Positions 1 to 8,693 are shown, counted from the stretch's first letter. The stretch is 46,249 nucleotides of DNA from Gammaproteobacteria bacterium (GCA_002704225.1 PAFU01000020.1:29655-75903); one strand, 5' to 3'. Translations and numbers: made by a program. The notes: generated from the letters alone by a model not told the origin.

Positions 1-101
1 GATCACGGTGAGCAGATACGATGGTCGGCAAGCTGCGCCGAATGTGTTCGCGTCGCCGGTTTTAGCTGTCTTGAGATTCTCGCAATGAACCAGGGCGATG
101 C

Positions 102-719
102 TTATTCCGGCATCACACCCTGATTAAGCAAGGCAGCAAAGGGGTCTTGATCGGCGTCCCGATGCCACTGATATTCGGCGTAGTTCATCACCGATTCCGC
201 TAGCTCGAGGCCATACACTCGCTCAATGACGGCGAGGGCCATATCGGTGCCGGCGGAAACACCTGACGAGGTGACGTACTGGCCCGCGTCTACCCAGCGC
301 GCGGACTCCTGCCAATTCACCTTGGGCCCTTGGCTTCGCGCCAACTCGAAGAACATTTTGTTCGAAGTGGCGGGCATACCATCGAGTAAACCGGCCTTGG
401 CCAACAGCGCCGAGCCGGTGCAGACGCTCATCGTCACTTGGCTTTGCGGGCAGCGGTCTTTGAGAAACTGGATCAGCGCATCGTTTTCCAGTTCGGGAAT
501 GGTGCCGATGCCGCCGGGAATTAAAATCATGTCCAGCGCTGGAGCATCGTCAAAGCCGAAGTCCGCTACGGTCTTGGGCCCTGCAGAGGATTTGACGGTT
601 CCGGCTTGCTCGGCGATGTTCACCAACTCGATTTTGTCACCCAGCGCACCAAACATTTCCATTGGACCATAGGCGTCCAGTAACTCGAAGTCGTTGTAAA
701 AGATGGTTCCCAGCCGCAT
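102..719 (-). CDS. DJ-1/PfpI family protein, isonitrile hydratase-like
   Basis: A 205-residue cytoplasmic protein of the DJ-1/PfpI (class I glutamine amidotransferase-like) fold. The nucleophile-elbow cysteine is C100 in SVCTGS, followed by LLAKAGLLDG, and an acidic residue, D15, sits in the first strand-loop (ELLDAYGP). This Asp/Cys spacing resembles bacterial isonitrile hydratase (InhA), and the length is close to that family. There is no C-terminal AraC DNA-binding domain, so it is not a GlxA-type regulator. The ATG is preceded by GGAGATAG, a good ribosome site. The next gene upstream on the same strand is a luciferase-like oxidoreductase 50 bp away, so the two may be co-transcribed. The fold is certain; the substrate is not. 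Confidence 0.85.
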   Translation of the reverse strand: MRLGTIFYNDFELLDAYGPMEMFGALGDKIELVNIAEQAGTVKSSAGPKTVADFGFDDAPALDMILIPGGIGTIPELENDALIQFLKDRCPQSQVTMSVCTGSALLAKAGLLDGMPATSNKMFFELARSQGPKVNWQESARWVDAGQYVTSSGVSAGTDMALAVIERVYGLELAESVMNYAEYQWHRDADQDPFAALLNQGVMPE

Positions 720-769
720 AACTATCTCCGTCGATGATGCCTTAATGTATGGGTCGCTGACGCCAACGT

Positions 770-1822
770 CTACCAGCTCGTGGTTTCTCGTTGAATCAGG
801 TCTACCGCTTCCTCTAGCGCCGTAGTGCGCTCTTTCCAGCTTTCGCCGCCGGTGCCCAAACGGAAAGTGTTCACGCCAGCATCGCGGAATGCCCTGAGGC
901 GTTCGCGGATCATCTCTTCGGTACCGATGAGGTTAGTCAGCAGCACCATTTCATCGGGTACCCTGGCGACCGCTTGGTCGCGCTTGCCTTCAATCCACAG
1001 GCTTTGCACGGCCTTGGCGTCGTCTTCGTAACCTGCGCGACAGTAAGCATCGTTATAGAAATTGGTTTTTGCAGACCCCATGCCGCCCAAGGTAAAGGCC
1101 ATGGCAGGCTTGCGCGCGGCGATCAAGCGTTCGACATCATCGCTCATCTCGAAATAACCGCCGGTTTGAATATCGATATCCGCCAGGCTCCGGCCTGCTT
1201 TCGCCGCGCCTTCGCGCAGGTCATCGAGAAATACATGGCTTTGTTCCGGCACGAAGGACGTACCCAACCAGCCATCGGCAAGCTCGCCGGTCATCTGCAG
1301 GGATTTGGGTCCAAGGGTGGCCAGATAGATGGGCAAGTTCGGGCGCGGTGGCTGGGACAGGCGTATGGGTTTGCCCTCGCCGCCTGGTCGGGGCAGCACG
1401 TAGTGCTCGCCGTCGAACTGCAATTTTTCGCCGTTCAGAGCCATGCGCAAGATGGCCATACACTCCCGCAGTCGCGAGAGCGGTTTGCCAAAGGCTGCGC
1501 CGTGCAGACCTTCAACCACTTGAGGTCCGCTCACGCCAAGCCCCATGTTGAAACGACCCTTAGACACCGTATCCAAACTTTGGGCGGTCATGGCCATCAT
1601 GGAAGGCACCCGTGAGCTAATCTGCATGATGCCCGTGCCCAACCGGATGTTTTCGGTTTTGGCCGCCAAATAGGCGAGGGGCACGATGGCATCCATGCCC
1701 CAAGCTTCGGCAGACCACGCTTCATTCACACCCATACGATCAGCCGCCATGGTGTAATCCACCAGGCTGTCCCACTCTTCACCGTTGTAATAGGCCGAGC
1801 CGATGGAAATGGAAATTCGCAT
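770..1822 (-). CDS. LLM class (luciferase-like) flavin oxidoreductase
   Basis: A 350-residue TIM-barrel enzyme of the bacterial luciferase-like monooxygenase superfamily, probably using FMN or F420. Family marks are the opening strand (MRISISIG), the segment NIRLGTGIMQ, the GRFNMGLGVSG motif and the strand PIYLATLGPKS followed by ELADGW. The C-terminal part ends with a typical helix (RLRAFRDAGVNTFRLG). The start is fixed by GGGAGA just upstream of the ATG. It lies upstream of the PfpI gene on the same strand and divergently from the small protein and acyl-CoA ligase at 1.9-3.8 kb. Members act on very diverse substrates, so cofactor and substrate cannot be assigned from the sequence. Confidence 0.88.
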   Translation of the reverse strand: MRISISIGSAYYNGEEWDSLVDYTMAADRMGVNEAWSAEAWGMDAIVPLAYLAAKTENIRLGTGIMQISSRVPSMMAMTAQSLDTVSKGRFNMGLGVSGPQVVEGLHGAAFGKPLSRLRECMAILRMALNGEKLQFDGEHYVLPRPGGEGKPIRLSQPPRPNLPIYLATLGPKSLQMTGELADGWLGTSFVPEQSHVFLDDLREGAAKAGRSLADIDIQTGGYFEMSDDVERLIAARKPAMAFTLGGMGSAKTNFYNDAYCRAGYEDDAKAVQSLWIEGKRDQAVARVPDEMVLLTNLIGTEEMIRERLRAFRDAGVNTFRLGTGGESWKERTTALEEAVDLIQRETTSW

Positions 1823-1942
1823 GAAATGTCTCCCGTGAAATAGCTTTTATTGAGGGATGGCAACTTCATATGGTTCGCGCACTTTGTCAAGGAACGCGAC
1901 ACGTCCTAGAATCAGGGTCAGCTTAAATATCGGGGAGAAATG

Positions 1943-2254
1943 ATGCCAAAGCTAAAAACCGGTGGTCGGTTCAAAAGCGCAGTCTGCGCAGGAGAAATCA
2001 TGGTCGTGACTGCATCAGAGGATGATGTGACGTTGACCTGCGGGGGAGCAGATATGGGCGCGCCGGGAACCGAGGTGGCGGACGACGCCCAAGTCCACCC
2101 AGATCACGCGGTTGGAATCGCCATGGGCAAGCGTTACATCACGGAAGACGAGACCATCGAGGTGCTATGCGTCAAAGCCGGTGATGGCAGTTTGGCTGTG
2201 AACGGCCAGTTGATGCTGCAGAAGGATACCAAACAGTTACCGAAAACAGATTAG
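1943..2254 (+). CDS. Small three-cysteine protein of unknown function
   Basis: A protein of about 103 residues with no recognised domain. It has three cysteines, in SAVCAGE, LTCGGAD and EVLCVKAG, and appears to be a small all-beta protein (alternating hydrophobic strands such as MVVTA and VTLTC). Two adjacent ATG codons occur at 1940 and 1943. The purine-rich GGGGAG ends at 1937, which gives the second ATG the better spacing. Its stop lies 9 bp before the acyl-CoA ligase, so the two are almost certainly one transcript. From memory, similar small proteins sit beside adenylate-forming enzymes in actinobacteria. A role as accessory or carrier partner of the ligase is only a guess. Confidence 0.7.
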   Translation: MPKLKTGGRFKSAVCAGEIMVVTASEDDVTLTCGGADMGAPGTEVADDAQVHPDHAVGIAMGKRYITEDETIEVLCVKAGDGSLAVNGQLMLQKDTKQLPKTD

Positions 2255-2263
2255 GCGGCAGCA

Positions 2264-3781
2264 ATGAATGTCATGATGCTGCTGGAAATGGCGAGCGGAG
2301 CCTTTCCCGATCGCCCTGCGTTTACCGACGGTGAACGCGGTTTAACCTATACCTACAGTGAGCTATTCGAGGCTGCCCGATTGCGGGCCGGATCGATCCG
2401 GGCGCAGGATGCCAGTCGTATGGCCAAGCTCGACGTCAGTAATCTGGGCACTCCCTTGGGCCTGTTTGCTAGCGCTTGGGCTGGCGTGCCCTATGTGCCA
2501 CTGAACTACAGACTGACGAATGAAGAAATTGAAGCCCTACTCAAACGGGTCACGCCTGCGTATTTGGTGACATCCAATGATCGGGTGGATGCCTTTGGTG
2601 CACTCGATGACGTGCACGCGGTGGCCACGGACGCGTTTTTGGACGCCGAGCAACACACCGCGCCGGTGGATGGTGAATGGGCGATGGACCCAGATGAGGT
2701 GGCGGTGCTGCTGTTCACCAGTGGTACCACGGGAGAACCCAAGGCCGCCGTTCTGCGTCACAAGCATTTGGTCAGCTACATACTCAGTTCTGTGGAATTT
2801 GCCAGCGCACCGGAAGAGGACGCATCCTTGGTGTGTGTGCCGCCCTACCATATCGCGGGTATTGCAGCGATCATGAGTTCGGTTTACTCCGGCCGCCACG
2901 TCATTCAGCTGCCCAATTTCAGCGCAGAACGGTGGATCGAACTGGCTCGCCATCACAAGGTCACAACGGCCTTCGTGGTGCCGACCATGCTGGCGCGCAT
3001 TGTTGAAACCCTAGAGGCGCAAGGCGTTACCAATGCGGATATGCCTTATCTGAACAGTCTCGCCTATGGCGGCGGCAAGATGCCGCTCAGCGTGATTGAA
3101 AAAGCCATGACGCTGTTTCCGCAAACAGATTTTTCCAATGCCTATGGCCTCACTGAAACCAGTTCCACGATTTGCGTGCTGGGCCCTGATGCCCATCGTG
3201 ATGCCGTGTCGAGTACCACCGAGGCCGGCCGACGTCGCTTGGTCTCCGTTGGCCAGGCCTTGCCCGGTGTGGAGATCGAAATTCGCGATGACGAAGGGCG
3301 TGTTCTTAGCGCCGGCGAGCGTGGCGAAATTTACGTTCGTGGTGAACAGGTCTCCGGCGAGTACGAAGGTAAGGGCTCTGTCGTGGATGCGGACGGTTGG
3401 TTCCCTACCCGGGATGCGGGCAGCATGGACGACGAGGGGTTCCTGTTTTTGGAAGGACGGGCAGACGATGTCATTGTGCGCGGCGGAGAAAATTTATCGC
3501 CGGGTGAAATCGAAGACGTTCTGCTCACCCATCCCGCTGTGGCGGATGCTGCGGTGGTGGGCGTGCCCGATGAGCAATGGGGCGAAGCCGTGGCTGCGGC
3601 AGTGGTCGCCAAGGCGGGTGTCAGCATTGATGAAGAGGCGCTAAAAGAACTGGTGAAGGAACAGCTGCGAAGTTCTCGGGTGCCCGCACATATGGAGGTA
3701 TGGTCGGAGCTGCCCTATAACGAAACCGGCAAACTGCTGCGGCGAGTAGTTAAGGCATCTTTCGAAGAGACCCTTAACTGA
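2264..3781 (+). CDS. Class I adenylate-forming acyl-CoA ligase
   Basis: A 505-residue ATP-dependent carboxylate-CoA ligase of the ANL superfamily, which forms an acyl-AMP and then the CoA thioester. The P-loop-like A3 motif is LLFTSGTTGEPKAAV (about residues 149-163). The A5 motif YGLTETSS, the A7 aspartate in FPTRDAG, the hinge region with DDVIVRGGENLSPGEIEDVL and the catalytic C-terminal lysine in NETGKLLRR are all present. The enzyme therefore looks intact and active. It follows the three-cysteine small protein by 9 bp. Its last 8 bp overlap convergently with the crotonase gene on the other strand. The neighbourhood suggests that it activates the acid handled by the CoA-transferase/amidohydrolase cluster. 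Chain length or ring structure of the substrate cannot be read from the sequence. Confidence 0.92.
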   Translation: MNVMMLLEMASGAFPDRPAFTDGERGLTYTYSELFEAARLRAGSIRAQDASRMAKLDVSNLGTPLGLFASAWAGVPYVPLNYRLTNEEIEALLKRVTPAYLVTSNDRVDAFGALDDVHAVATDAFLDAEQHTAPVDGEWAMDPDEVAVLLFTSGTTGEPKAAVLRHKHLVSYILSSVEFASAPEEDASLVCVPPYHIAGIAAIMSSVYSGRHVIQLPNFSAERWIELARHHKVTTAFVVPTMLARIVETLEAQGVTNADMPYLNSLAYGGGKMPLSVIEKAMTLFPQTDFSNAYGLTETSSTICVLGPDAHRDAVSSTTEAGRRRLVSVGQALPGVEIEIRDDEGRVLSAGERGEIYVRGEQVSGEYEGKGSVVDADGWFPTRDAGSMDDEGFLFLEGRADDVIVRGGENLSPGEIEDVLLTHPAVADAAVVGVPDEQWGEAVAAAVVAKAGVSIDEEALKELVKEQLRSSRVPAHMEVWSELPYNETGKLLRRVVKASFEETLN

Positions 3782-4835
3782 GTTCTGCCGGATCGCTGAT
3801 CTCATCAACCAAACCCCACTCTAAGGCCAGTGCAGCGTCGATGCGCTGGCCGCTCAAGCCGAGCAGGGCTGCCCGATGCGGGCCGATGCGGCGCGGAATG
3901 CTGACGGTGCCGCCTGCGCCCGGTACGAGGCCAAAGCCCACCTCGGGAAGGGCAAAGTAGGCTTGCGGCGTAGCGAGCACATGCCCAGCGAACGCCGTCA
4001 TTTCAATACCAGCCCCAATGCAAGCTCCGTGCAGTCGGGCGGTGGTGCGCCGGGAAATACGATCGATCAAACGTGCCGGGGAACGGGTCGTGCGAGTCAG
4101 GTGAGACAGCGCCGCATCTCGGGCCAGACCAAATTCGTCGAGATCGCCGCCGGCGCAAAAGGATGGGCCTGCGCCCTGAAGCAGCACCCGCTGAATAGAG
4201 TGATCTGCCTCAGCGAGGGCTAGAGCCTCACAGAGCGCGTCGCGCATGGTTGCGGAAAAGGCGTTGTGCTTATCGCCCCGGTTCAGGGTGATCGCAAGAT
4301 CATCTCCGTCTCGGTGGGTGATGACCGGATGCGGTGGAGCGCTGCTATCCGGGTTGGGGGCCGTGCGTCCATTCAGCCATCGAGTGAATTCGGCTCCGTG
4401 CTGCAGCGTGCTGTAAGTTAACGATTCCAGCATCAGACCCGCTTCAACGGGTAGCTGACGGTTTTTGCGCAACAGCTGAATCAAAGCCGTGCTCGCCATA
4501 GGGTTGGCTTGCAGGTTGTTCAGAGCACTGTTCAGCAGTTCATCTCTGGTGTTGGTGTCAGCGACGAAGTCAACCAAGGGCAGCAACGCGCGTGTTTGCT
4601 CGGGCAACGCCTCGACGGGCCCACGGCTAAAGGCGATGACGGTGGTGTTTGGCTGCCAGGCGGATTGGTGAGGAGTCGCTAGCCCATCGTCAGGTGCCTG
4701 ATCGAAATCCACCGCGAGGTATCGACAGCCGCTGACAACACTGCGTTCTTCCGCCAACATGGGGGTATGCAACAGTTGGCAATACCTCTCGAGTGATATG
4801 ACGTTCTTTGCGGAAAATTTGGCTGGGTTTGACAT
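3774..4835 (-). CDS. Enoyl-CoA hydratase/isomerase with long N-terminal extension
   Basis: A crotonase-fold protein of about 353 residues, roughly 90 longer than normal. Residues 1-170 form an unassigned N-terminal region. The crotonase domain follows (AITLNRGDKHNAFS, then the oxyanion segment FCAGGDLDEF). Both classical glutamates are present: one in GAGIEM and one exactly 20 residues later in ALPEVGFG, as in hydratases that use a Glu pair. It is therefore probably a true hydratase or isomerase. The ATG at 4835 is used here; a TTG two codons upstream and an ATG at 4760 are alternatives. The ATG at 4835 shares its CATG with the likely start of the divergent CoA-transferase, which is odd and makes the start uncertain. 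Confidence 0.85.
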   Translation of the reverse strand: MSNPAKFSAKNVISLERYCQLLHTPMLAEERSVVSGCRYLAVDFDQAPDDGLATPHQSAWQPNTTVIAFSRGPVEALPEQTRALLPLVDFVADTNTRDELLNSALNNLQANPMASTALIQLLRKNRQLPVEAGLMLESLTYSTLQHGAEFTRWLNGRTAPNPDSSAPPHPVITHRDGDDLAITLNRGDKHNAFSATMRDALCEALALAEADHSIQRVLLQGAGPSFCAGGDLDEFGLARDAALSHLTRTTRSPARLIDRISRRTTARLHGACIGAGIEMTAFAGHVLATPQAYFALPEVGFGLVPGAGGTVSIPRRIGPHRAALLGLSGQRIDAALALEWGLVDEISDPAELS

Positions 4836-5919
4836 GGTCAAGAGTATACCTGCCGATGATCTGAACGCTTGTGTTGAGCAGGCTGTTTTGGGTATTGCCC
4901 AACGCTATCCCAACGCCAGTCTACCAAGCGCTGATTGGGTGCTTAAAGCCAGAGCAATGGAACTGGGTATTGCCCCAGTAGGCCAATGGTCTGCCAACCG
5001 AAGCTGTCACTTGGTGGGCTGCGAGGATGGCTGGCTGGCGGTCAATCTCGCCCGGGACAGCGACTGGACGTTGTTGAATGCTTGGCTGGAAACCGATGCG
5101 CGCCTCACCGACTGGGCAGCGTTGCGGACGGTACTGGCGCAGCGCTGCGGCATGGATCTGCTCGATCGAGGTCGGGAAATGGGCATGCCGTTGGCGTTCG
5201 TCCAGGCAGGCGGTTCTGATGCGGATGACGCAGAGAGCCCGACGGGGTTGATGGCCATTGATGGTTTGAATACAGCAGGGCGGTCACTGCAGGGTGCCAA
5301 GGTGGTCGATCTGTCTGCTCTATGGGCGGGTCCACTGTGCGCGCATTTGCTGCACCGGTGCGGTGCCGAAGTCACCAGTGTTTCCAGCGTTCAGCGCCCA
5401 GACGGTTCCCGACAGGGCAATCCAGCGCTTTACCAGCAACTGCATGCCGGTCACGAGCACCTAGTGCTGGACTTTGATGATCCTACTCAGCGCCAACAGT
5501 TGGCTCGTTTGTTGGCCAGCGCCGACGTAGTGATCGAAGCGTCCCGGCCACGAGCCTTGCGTCAGCTGGGTTTGGATCGGGAATCCTTGGAAATCAACAA
5601 TCCCCAGATTTGGCTCTCGATCACGGCCTATGGACGCAAGCCACCGGCAGAACAGTGGGTGGGTTTTGGCGATGATGTGGCCGTCAGTGCAGGTCTGCTG
5701 CACTGGGACGAACGTGGTCACCCTCAGTTCGTTGGCGATGCGATCGCCGATCCGCTGACCGGCGTCTACGGGGCGCTCGCTGTTGTTGAGAGTCTGGCCC
5801 AAGGGCGCAGCGGCTTGTTGGATGTGTCCATGGCGAGCATCGCTCGCCGTTGTCGGCAAAAGATATTGGCCGCAGGACAATACATTGTTTGCCCCTTATC
5901 GGCCGCGACATCGTGCTGA
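4834..5919 (+). CDS. CaiB/BaiF-type CoA-transferase, rearranged architecture
   Basis: A 361-residue class III CoA-transferase homologue. The normal N-terminal half of CaiB starts only near residue 152 (KVVDLSALWAGPLCAHLL). It runs through RPDGSRQGNP, the ADVVIEASRPRAL strand-turn and the catalytic aspartate D306 in GDAIADPLTG. The protein ends about 55 residues later, so the usual second half is missing there. Residues 60-125 instead resemble the C-terminal part of ordinary CaiB proteins (DGWLAVNLARDSDW, then a DW helix and a GREMGMPLA segment). The order thus looks permuted. The stop overlaps the amidohydrolase start by 7 nt, suggesting translational coupling. The reaction would be CoA exchange between two acids. 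Start choice is uncertain; ATGs at 4759 and 4798 are in frame. Confidence 0.82.
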   Translation: MVKSIPADDLNACVEQAVLGIAQRYPNASLPSADWVLKARAMELGIAPVGQWSANRSCHLVGCEDGWLAVNLARDSDWTLLNAWLETDARLTDWAALRTVLAQRCGMDLLDRGREMGMPLAFVQAGGSDADDAESPTGLMAIDGLNTAGRSLQGAKVVDLSALWAGPLCAHLLHRCGAEVTSVSSVQRPDGSRQGNPALYQQLHAGHEHLVLDFDDPTQRQQLARLLASADVVIEASRPRALRQLGLDRESLEINNPQIWLSITAYGRKPPAEQWVGFGDDVAVSAGLLHWDERGHPQFVGDAIADPLTGVYGALAVVESLAQGRSGLLDVSMASIARRCRQKILAAGQYIVCPLSAATSC

Positions 5920-7328
5920 TCAAAAACGCCTGGCTCAACGGCGGCTCCGTTGATCTGCGAGTGAGTGAGGCGATCCAAGAGATTGGGCCGCATCTAACCC
6001 CGGCACCTGGCGAATCGGTGCTTGATGCCGGGGGTGGGGAAGTCCTGCCGGGTTTGCACGATCACCACATTCACGTGTTTGCGGCTGCGGCAGCCTACGG
6101 TTCCTTGGATTGTGATGTTGGTTCCGGGACGGTAGCGGACTGTCGCGACAGATTGGCCCAACGACTGGCCAGCGCAACGGGCAGCGGTTGGATTCGCGGC
6201 GTGGCGTATCACGAACAACAGCTGGGCGAGCTGGACCGTTGGGCGCTGGATGCGCTGTGTCGAGACCGTCCGCTGCGTATCCAGCACCGCAGCGGTAAGT
6301 TGTGGGTGTGTAATACCTTGGGTCTTGAGTTGTTGCAGCTAAACGCTTCGGATCAGATCGCGGGTGTTGAACGTGACGCCCAGGGACGGTTAAACGGTCG
6401 CATCGTCCGCAACGACACTCTGATCGCCCAGCGACTGCAAGCCACCGGGGGTGGCGTGCAACCCGACGTGCAGGGTTTGTCCCGCCTGCTGGCGCAACTG
6501 GGGATTGTGGGTGTCACCGATACCTCTGCGCACAACAATCAGCAAAGTCAGAAGGATTTTGACCGGCTGCGCCGTGAGGGTGAGATCCTGCAGCGAGTGG
6601 AGCTGATGGGCGACGACTCGCTGGACAGCGGTTATCTGAAAATTCTGTTGGACGGAGACCGACTTCCGCCGTTAGATGACTTAGTGCAGCGGATAAACGC
6701 AGCCAGAACAAAGGGTCGAAACGTTGCCTTTCACTGTGTGAGTCACTTGGAGTTGGTGTTTGCCTTGGCCGCTCTCGCCGATGCGGCGAATCCTGAAGCG
6801 GGTTTTGATCGCATTGAGCACGGCTCGGTGGTGAACGATGAAATGGCCCTGAGACTGGCAAGTCTGGGTATGCCAGTCATAACCCAGCCCGGTTTTATGT
6901 ACACCAAGGGTGATCGCTATCTTGCAGATCTCACGGGTTCCGAGCTGTCGGATTTGTATCGGTTTCGCGGCCTGCAAGATCGTGGTGTACCCGTGATTGC
7001 CAGTAGCGATGCGCCCTATGGTCCGGTGAGCCCTTGGCAGATTATCTCGACGGCTGCGAACCGACAGACGCTCGACGGTGTCGTAGTGGGCCCCACAGAG
7101 CGAGTCAGTGCGGAACAGGCCCTGGCTGGCTACCTCACGCCAACATCGGCTTTGAATCGACCTTTATCCTTCGCTGAGGCAAAGCAGGTAGTGGCCGGCA
7201 TGCCCGCGGATTTGTGCATTTTGCAGGGGAAATGGTCTGAGGTTCGGGGCAAGGCGGAGAATGCGATGGTAAGAGCCACCCTGATTGGTGGCTCGGCCGC
7301 GTTTGACAGGGGAAGATCAGAGCCTTAG
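5913..7328 (+). CDS. YtcJ-like metal-dependent amidohydrolase
   Basis: A cytoplasmic amidohydrolase-superfamily enzyme of about 471 residues. The beta-1 metal site is GLHDHHIH (H52 and H54). Further ligand candidates are FHCVSH, RIEHGSVV and the catalytic aspartate in VIASSDAPYG. An N-terminal beta-sandwich (LIKNAWLNGGSVDLRV) precedes the barrel. A GTG at 5913 overlaps the upstream CoA-transferase stop and gives a natural N-terminus for the family. An earlier TTG at 5850 would add an unlike leader. The coupling implies that the enzyme hydrolyses an amide, lactam or cyclic intermediate in the same pathway. Its end overlaps the convergent acyl-CoA dehydrogenase gene by 4 bp. The substrate is unknown. 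Confidence 0.88.
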   Translation: MLIKNAWLNGGSVDLRVSEAIQEIGPHLTPAPGESVLDAGGGEVLPGLHDHHIHVFAAAAAYGSLDCDVGSGTVADCRDRLAQRLASATGSGWIRGVAYHEQQLGELDRWALDALCRDRPLRIQHRSGKLWVCNTLGLELLQLNASDQIAGVERDAQGRLNGRIVRNDTLIAQRLQATGGGVQPDVQGLSRLLAQLGIVGVTDTSAHNNQQSQKDFDRLRREGEILQRVELMGDDSLDSGYLKILLDGDRLPPLDDLVQRINAARTKGRNVAFHCVSHLELVFALAALADAANPEAGFDRIEHGSVVNDEMALRLASLGMPVITQPGFMYTKGDRYLADLTGSELSDLYRFRGLQDRGVPVIASSDAPYGPVSPWQIISTAANRQTLDGVVVGPTERVSAEQALAGYLTPTSALNRPLSFAEAKQVVAGMPADLCILQGKWSEVRGKAENAMVRATLIGGSAAFDRGRSEP

Positions 7329-8515
7329 TCAGGCAGGCCCAATACGCGTTTAGCAATGATGTTTTGCTGCACTTCATTGGTACCACCGTAAATGGTCACC
7401 GCGCGATCGCGCAGCCACCCGCGTGTGGACTCCAGTTCGTCATTGGAAAATTCGTTACTTTCCCAAACCAGACCCGAGGTGCCGCGCAGGCGGGACTTCA
7501 GTTCTGAGCCGGACTTAGTCAACGATGATCCGACCATCTTAAAGATCGACGTCGCCGCACCGGGTGCTCCAGCCGAACGACTTTCTTCAACAACACGGGT
7601 AGTGGTCAACGACAAAGCGCGTTCGTTCATGACCTGAGTCAAAACGTCGCTGCGCAAGTCCGCGTCAGCGATGCGGCCGCTGGCGTCTTCGCCCAAATAC
7701 TGCTTCGCAGTATTGGCATAAACATTCAGCTTGGGCTTGGCTTCACCTTCTTTTTTCTTTGGCTTAGCGCGAGTGGTGGCATTGCGTTCGTACTGCAGCA
7801 GGCGCTTGCCCACACTCCAGCCTTTGTTCAACTCGCCGATGAGGTCTTCGCGTTTCGCCACGGCGTTGTCGAAAAAGGTCTCGCAGAAAGGCGAGCTGCC
7901 AGAAATCAGCTTGATCGGCTTAACGGTTACGCCTGGCTGATCCATGGAAAGCACGACAAAGCTGATGCCCTCGTGCTTAGGCGCTTGGGGATCGGTGCGA
8001 ACCAGAGCGAACATCCAGTTCGCGTACTGCGCGCCACTGGTCCAGATTTTTTGACCGTTAATGATGAACTGATCACCGTCGAGTACTGCCTTGGTCTGCA
8101 AACCTGCAAGGTCGGAGCCGGCACCGGGCTCAGAATACCCCTGACACCATTGGGCTTCGCCGGAAATGATTTTAGGGATATGTCGCTGGCGCTGTTCGTC
8201 GGTACCCATTTCCAAGATGGTCGGCCCGATCATCGCCAAACCCATGCCGGTGGCGGCAGGCAGTGCCTTGATACGCGCCATCTCTTCTGCCAACACTTTT
8301 TGGTGCGCCGCATCCAAGCCGCCACCACCGTACTCGGTAGGCCAGGTTGGGGCAGTCCAGCCGCGAGTCAGGGCGCGGTCGCGCCATTCGATTGCTGCGT
8401 CGGTGCGATACAGCTCGTAGGCATCTTCAAAGTGGATGGCGCCCAATCGCATTTCTTGGGGGCAGTTGGATTCCAGCCAGTCTCTGGTTTCTTCGCGGAA
8501 CGTCTCTAATTCCAT
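7325..8515 (-). CDS. Acyl-CoA dehydrogenase (first copy)
   Basis: A 396-residue FAD-dependent acyl-CoA dehydrogenase, introducing the 2,3-double bond in a CoA thioester. It shows the N-terminal helical domain, the signature WCQGYSEPGAGSDLA, the FAD/substrate segment KIWTSGAQYANW and the C-terminal IYGGTNEVQQNIIAKRVLGLP. The position of the MCAD-type catalytic glutamate (YEGT) is glycine here (YGGT). The base may instead be the glutamate of LLQYERNA, as in isovaleryl-CoA-type enzymes; this is inference. The ATG at 8515 is preceded by GAAGAGAG and gives a standard length; a longer ORF extends to 8593. It closes the CoA cluster and has a paralogue at 38112-39305. Confidence 0.92.
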   Translation of the reverse strand: MELETFREETRDWLESNCPQEMRLGAIHFEDAYELYRTDAAIEWRDRALTRGWTAPTWPTEYGGGGLDAAHQKVLAEEMARIKALPAATGMGLAMIGPTILEMGTDEQRQRHIPKIISGEAQWCQGYSEPGAGSDLAGLQTKAVLDGDQFIINGQKIWTSGAQYANWMFALVRTDPQAPKHEGISFVVLSMDQPGVTVKPIKLISGSSPFCETFFDNAVAKREDLIGELNKGWSVGKRLLQYERNATTRAKPKKKEGEAKPKLNVYANTAKQYLGEDASGRIADADLRSDVLTQVMNERALSLTTTRVVEESRSAGAPGAATSIFKMVGSSLTKSGSELKSRLRGTSGLVWESNEFSNDELESTRGWLRDRAVTIYGGTNEVQQNIIAKRVLGLPD

Positions 8516-8693
8516 AATGCTCTCTTCGCTTAATGATAAATCGGTGTGCGCGGCTTCGCGCATGAACAGGTCGCTATTATGCGGGGTTGGCATTCAGCTG
8601 CCAACCGGGTCGTATTGCAGCGCGAATGAACGCGTATTTCTATCGTCGTCTACGAAATGTCGAGAACAGCTTGGTCTGGCGCCCTGAGTACTT

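Noticed and set aside
974-1615. 213-codon open frame on the plus strand
   Set aside because: It lies wholly opposite the LLM gene, has no ribosome site and no recognisable domain; it is a shadow of high-GC codon use.
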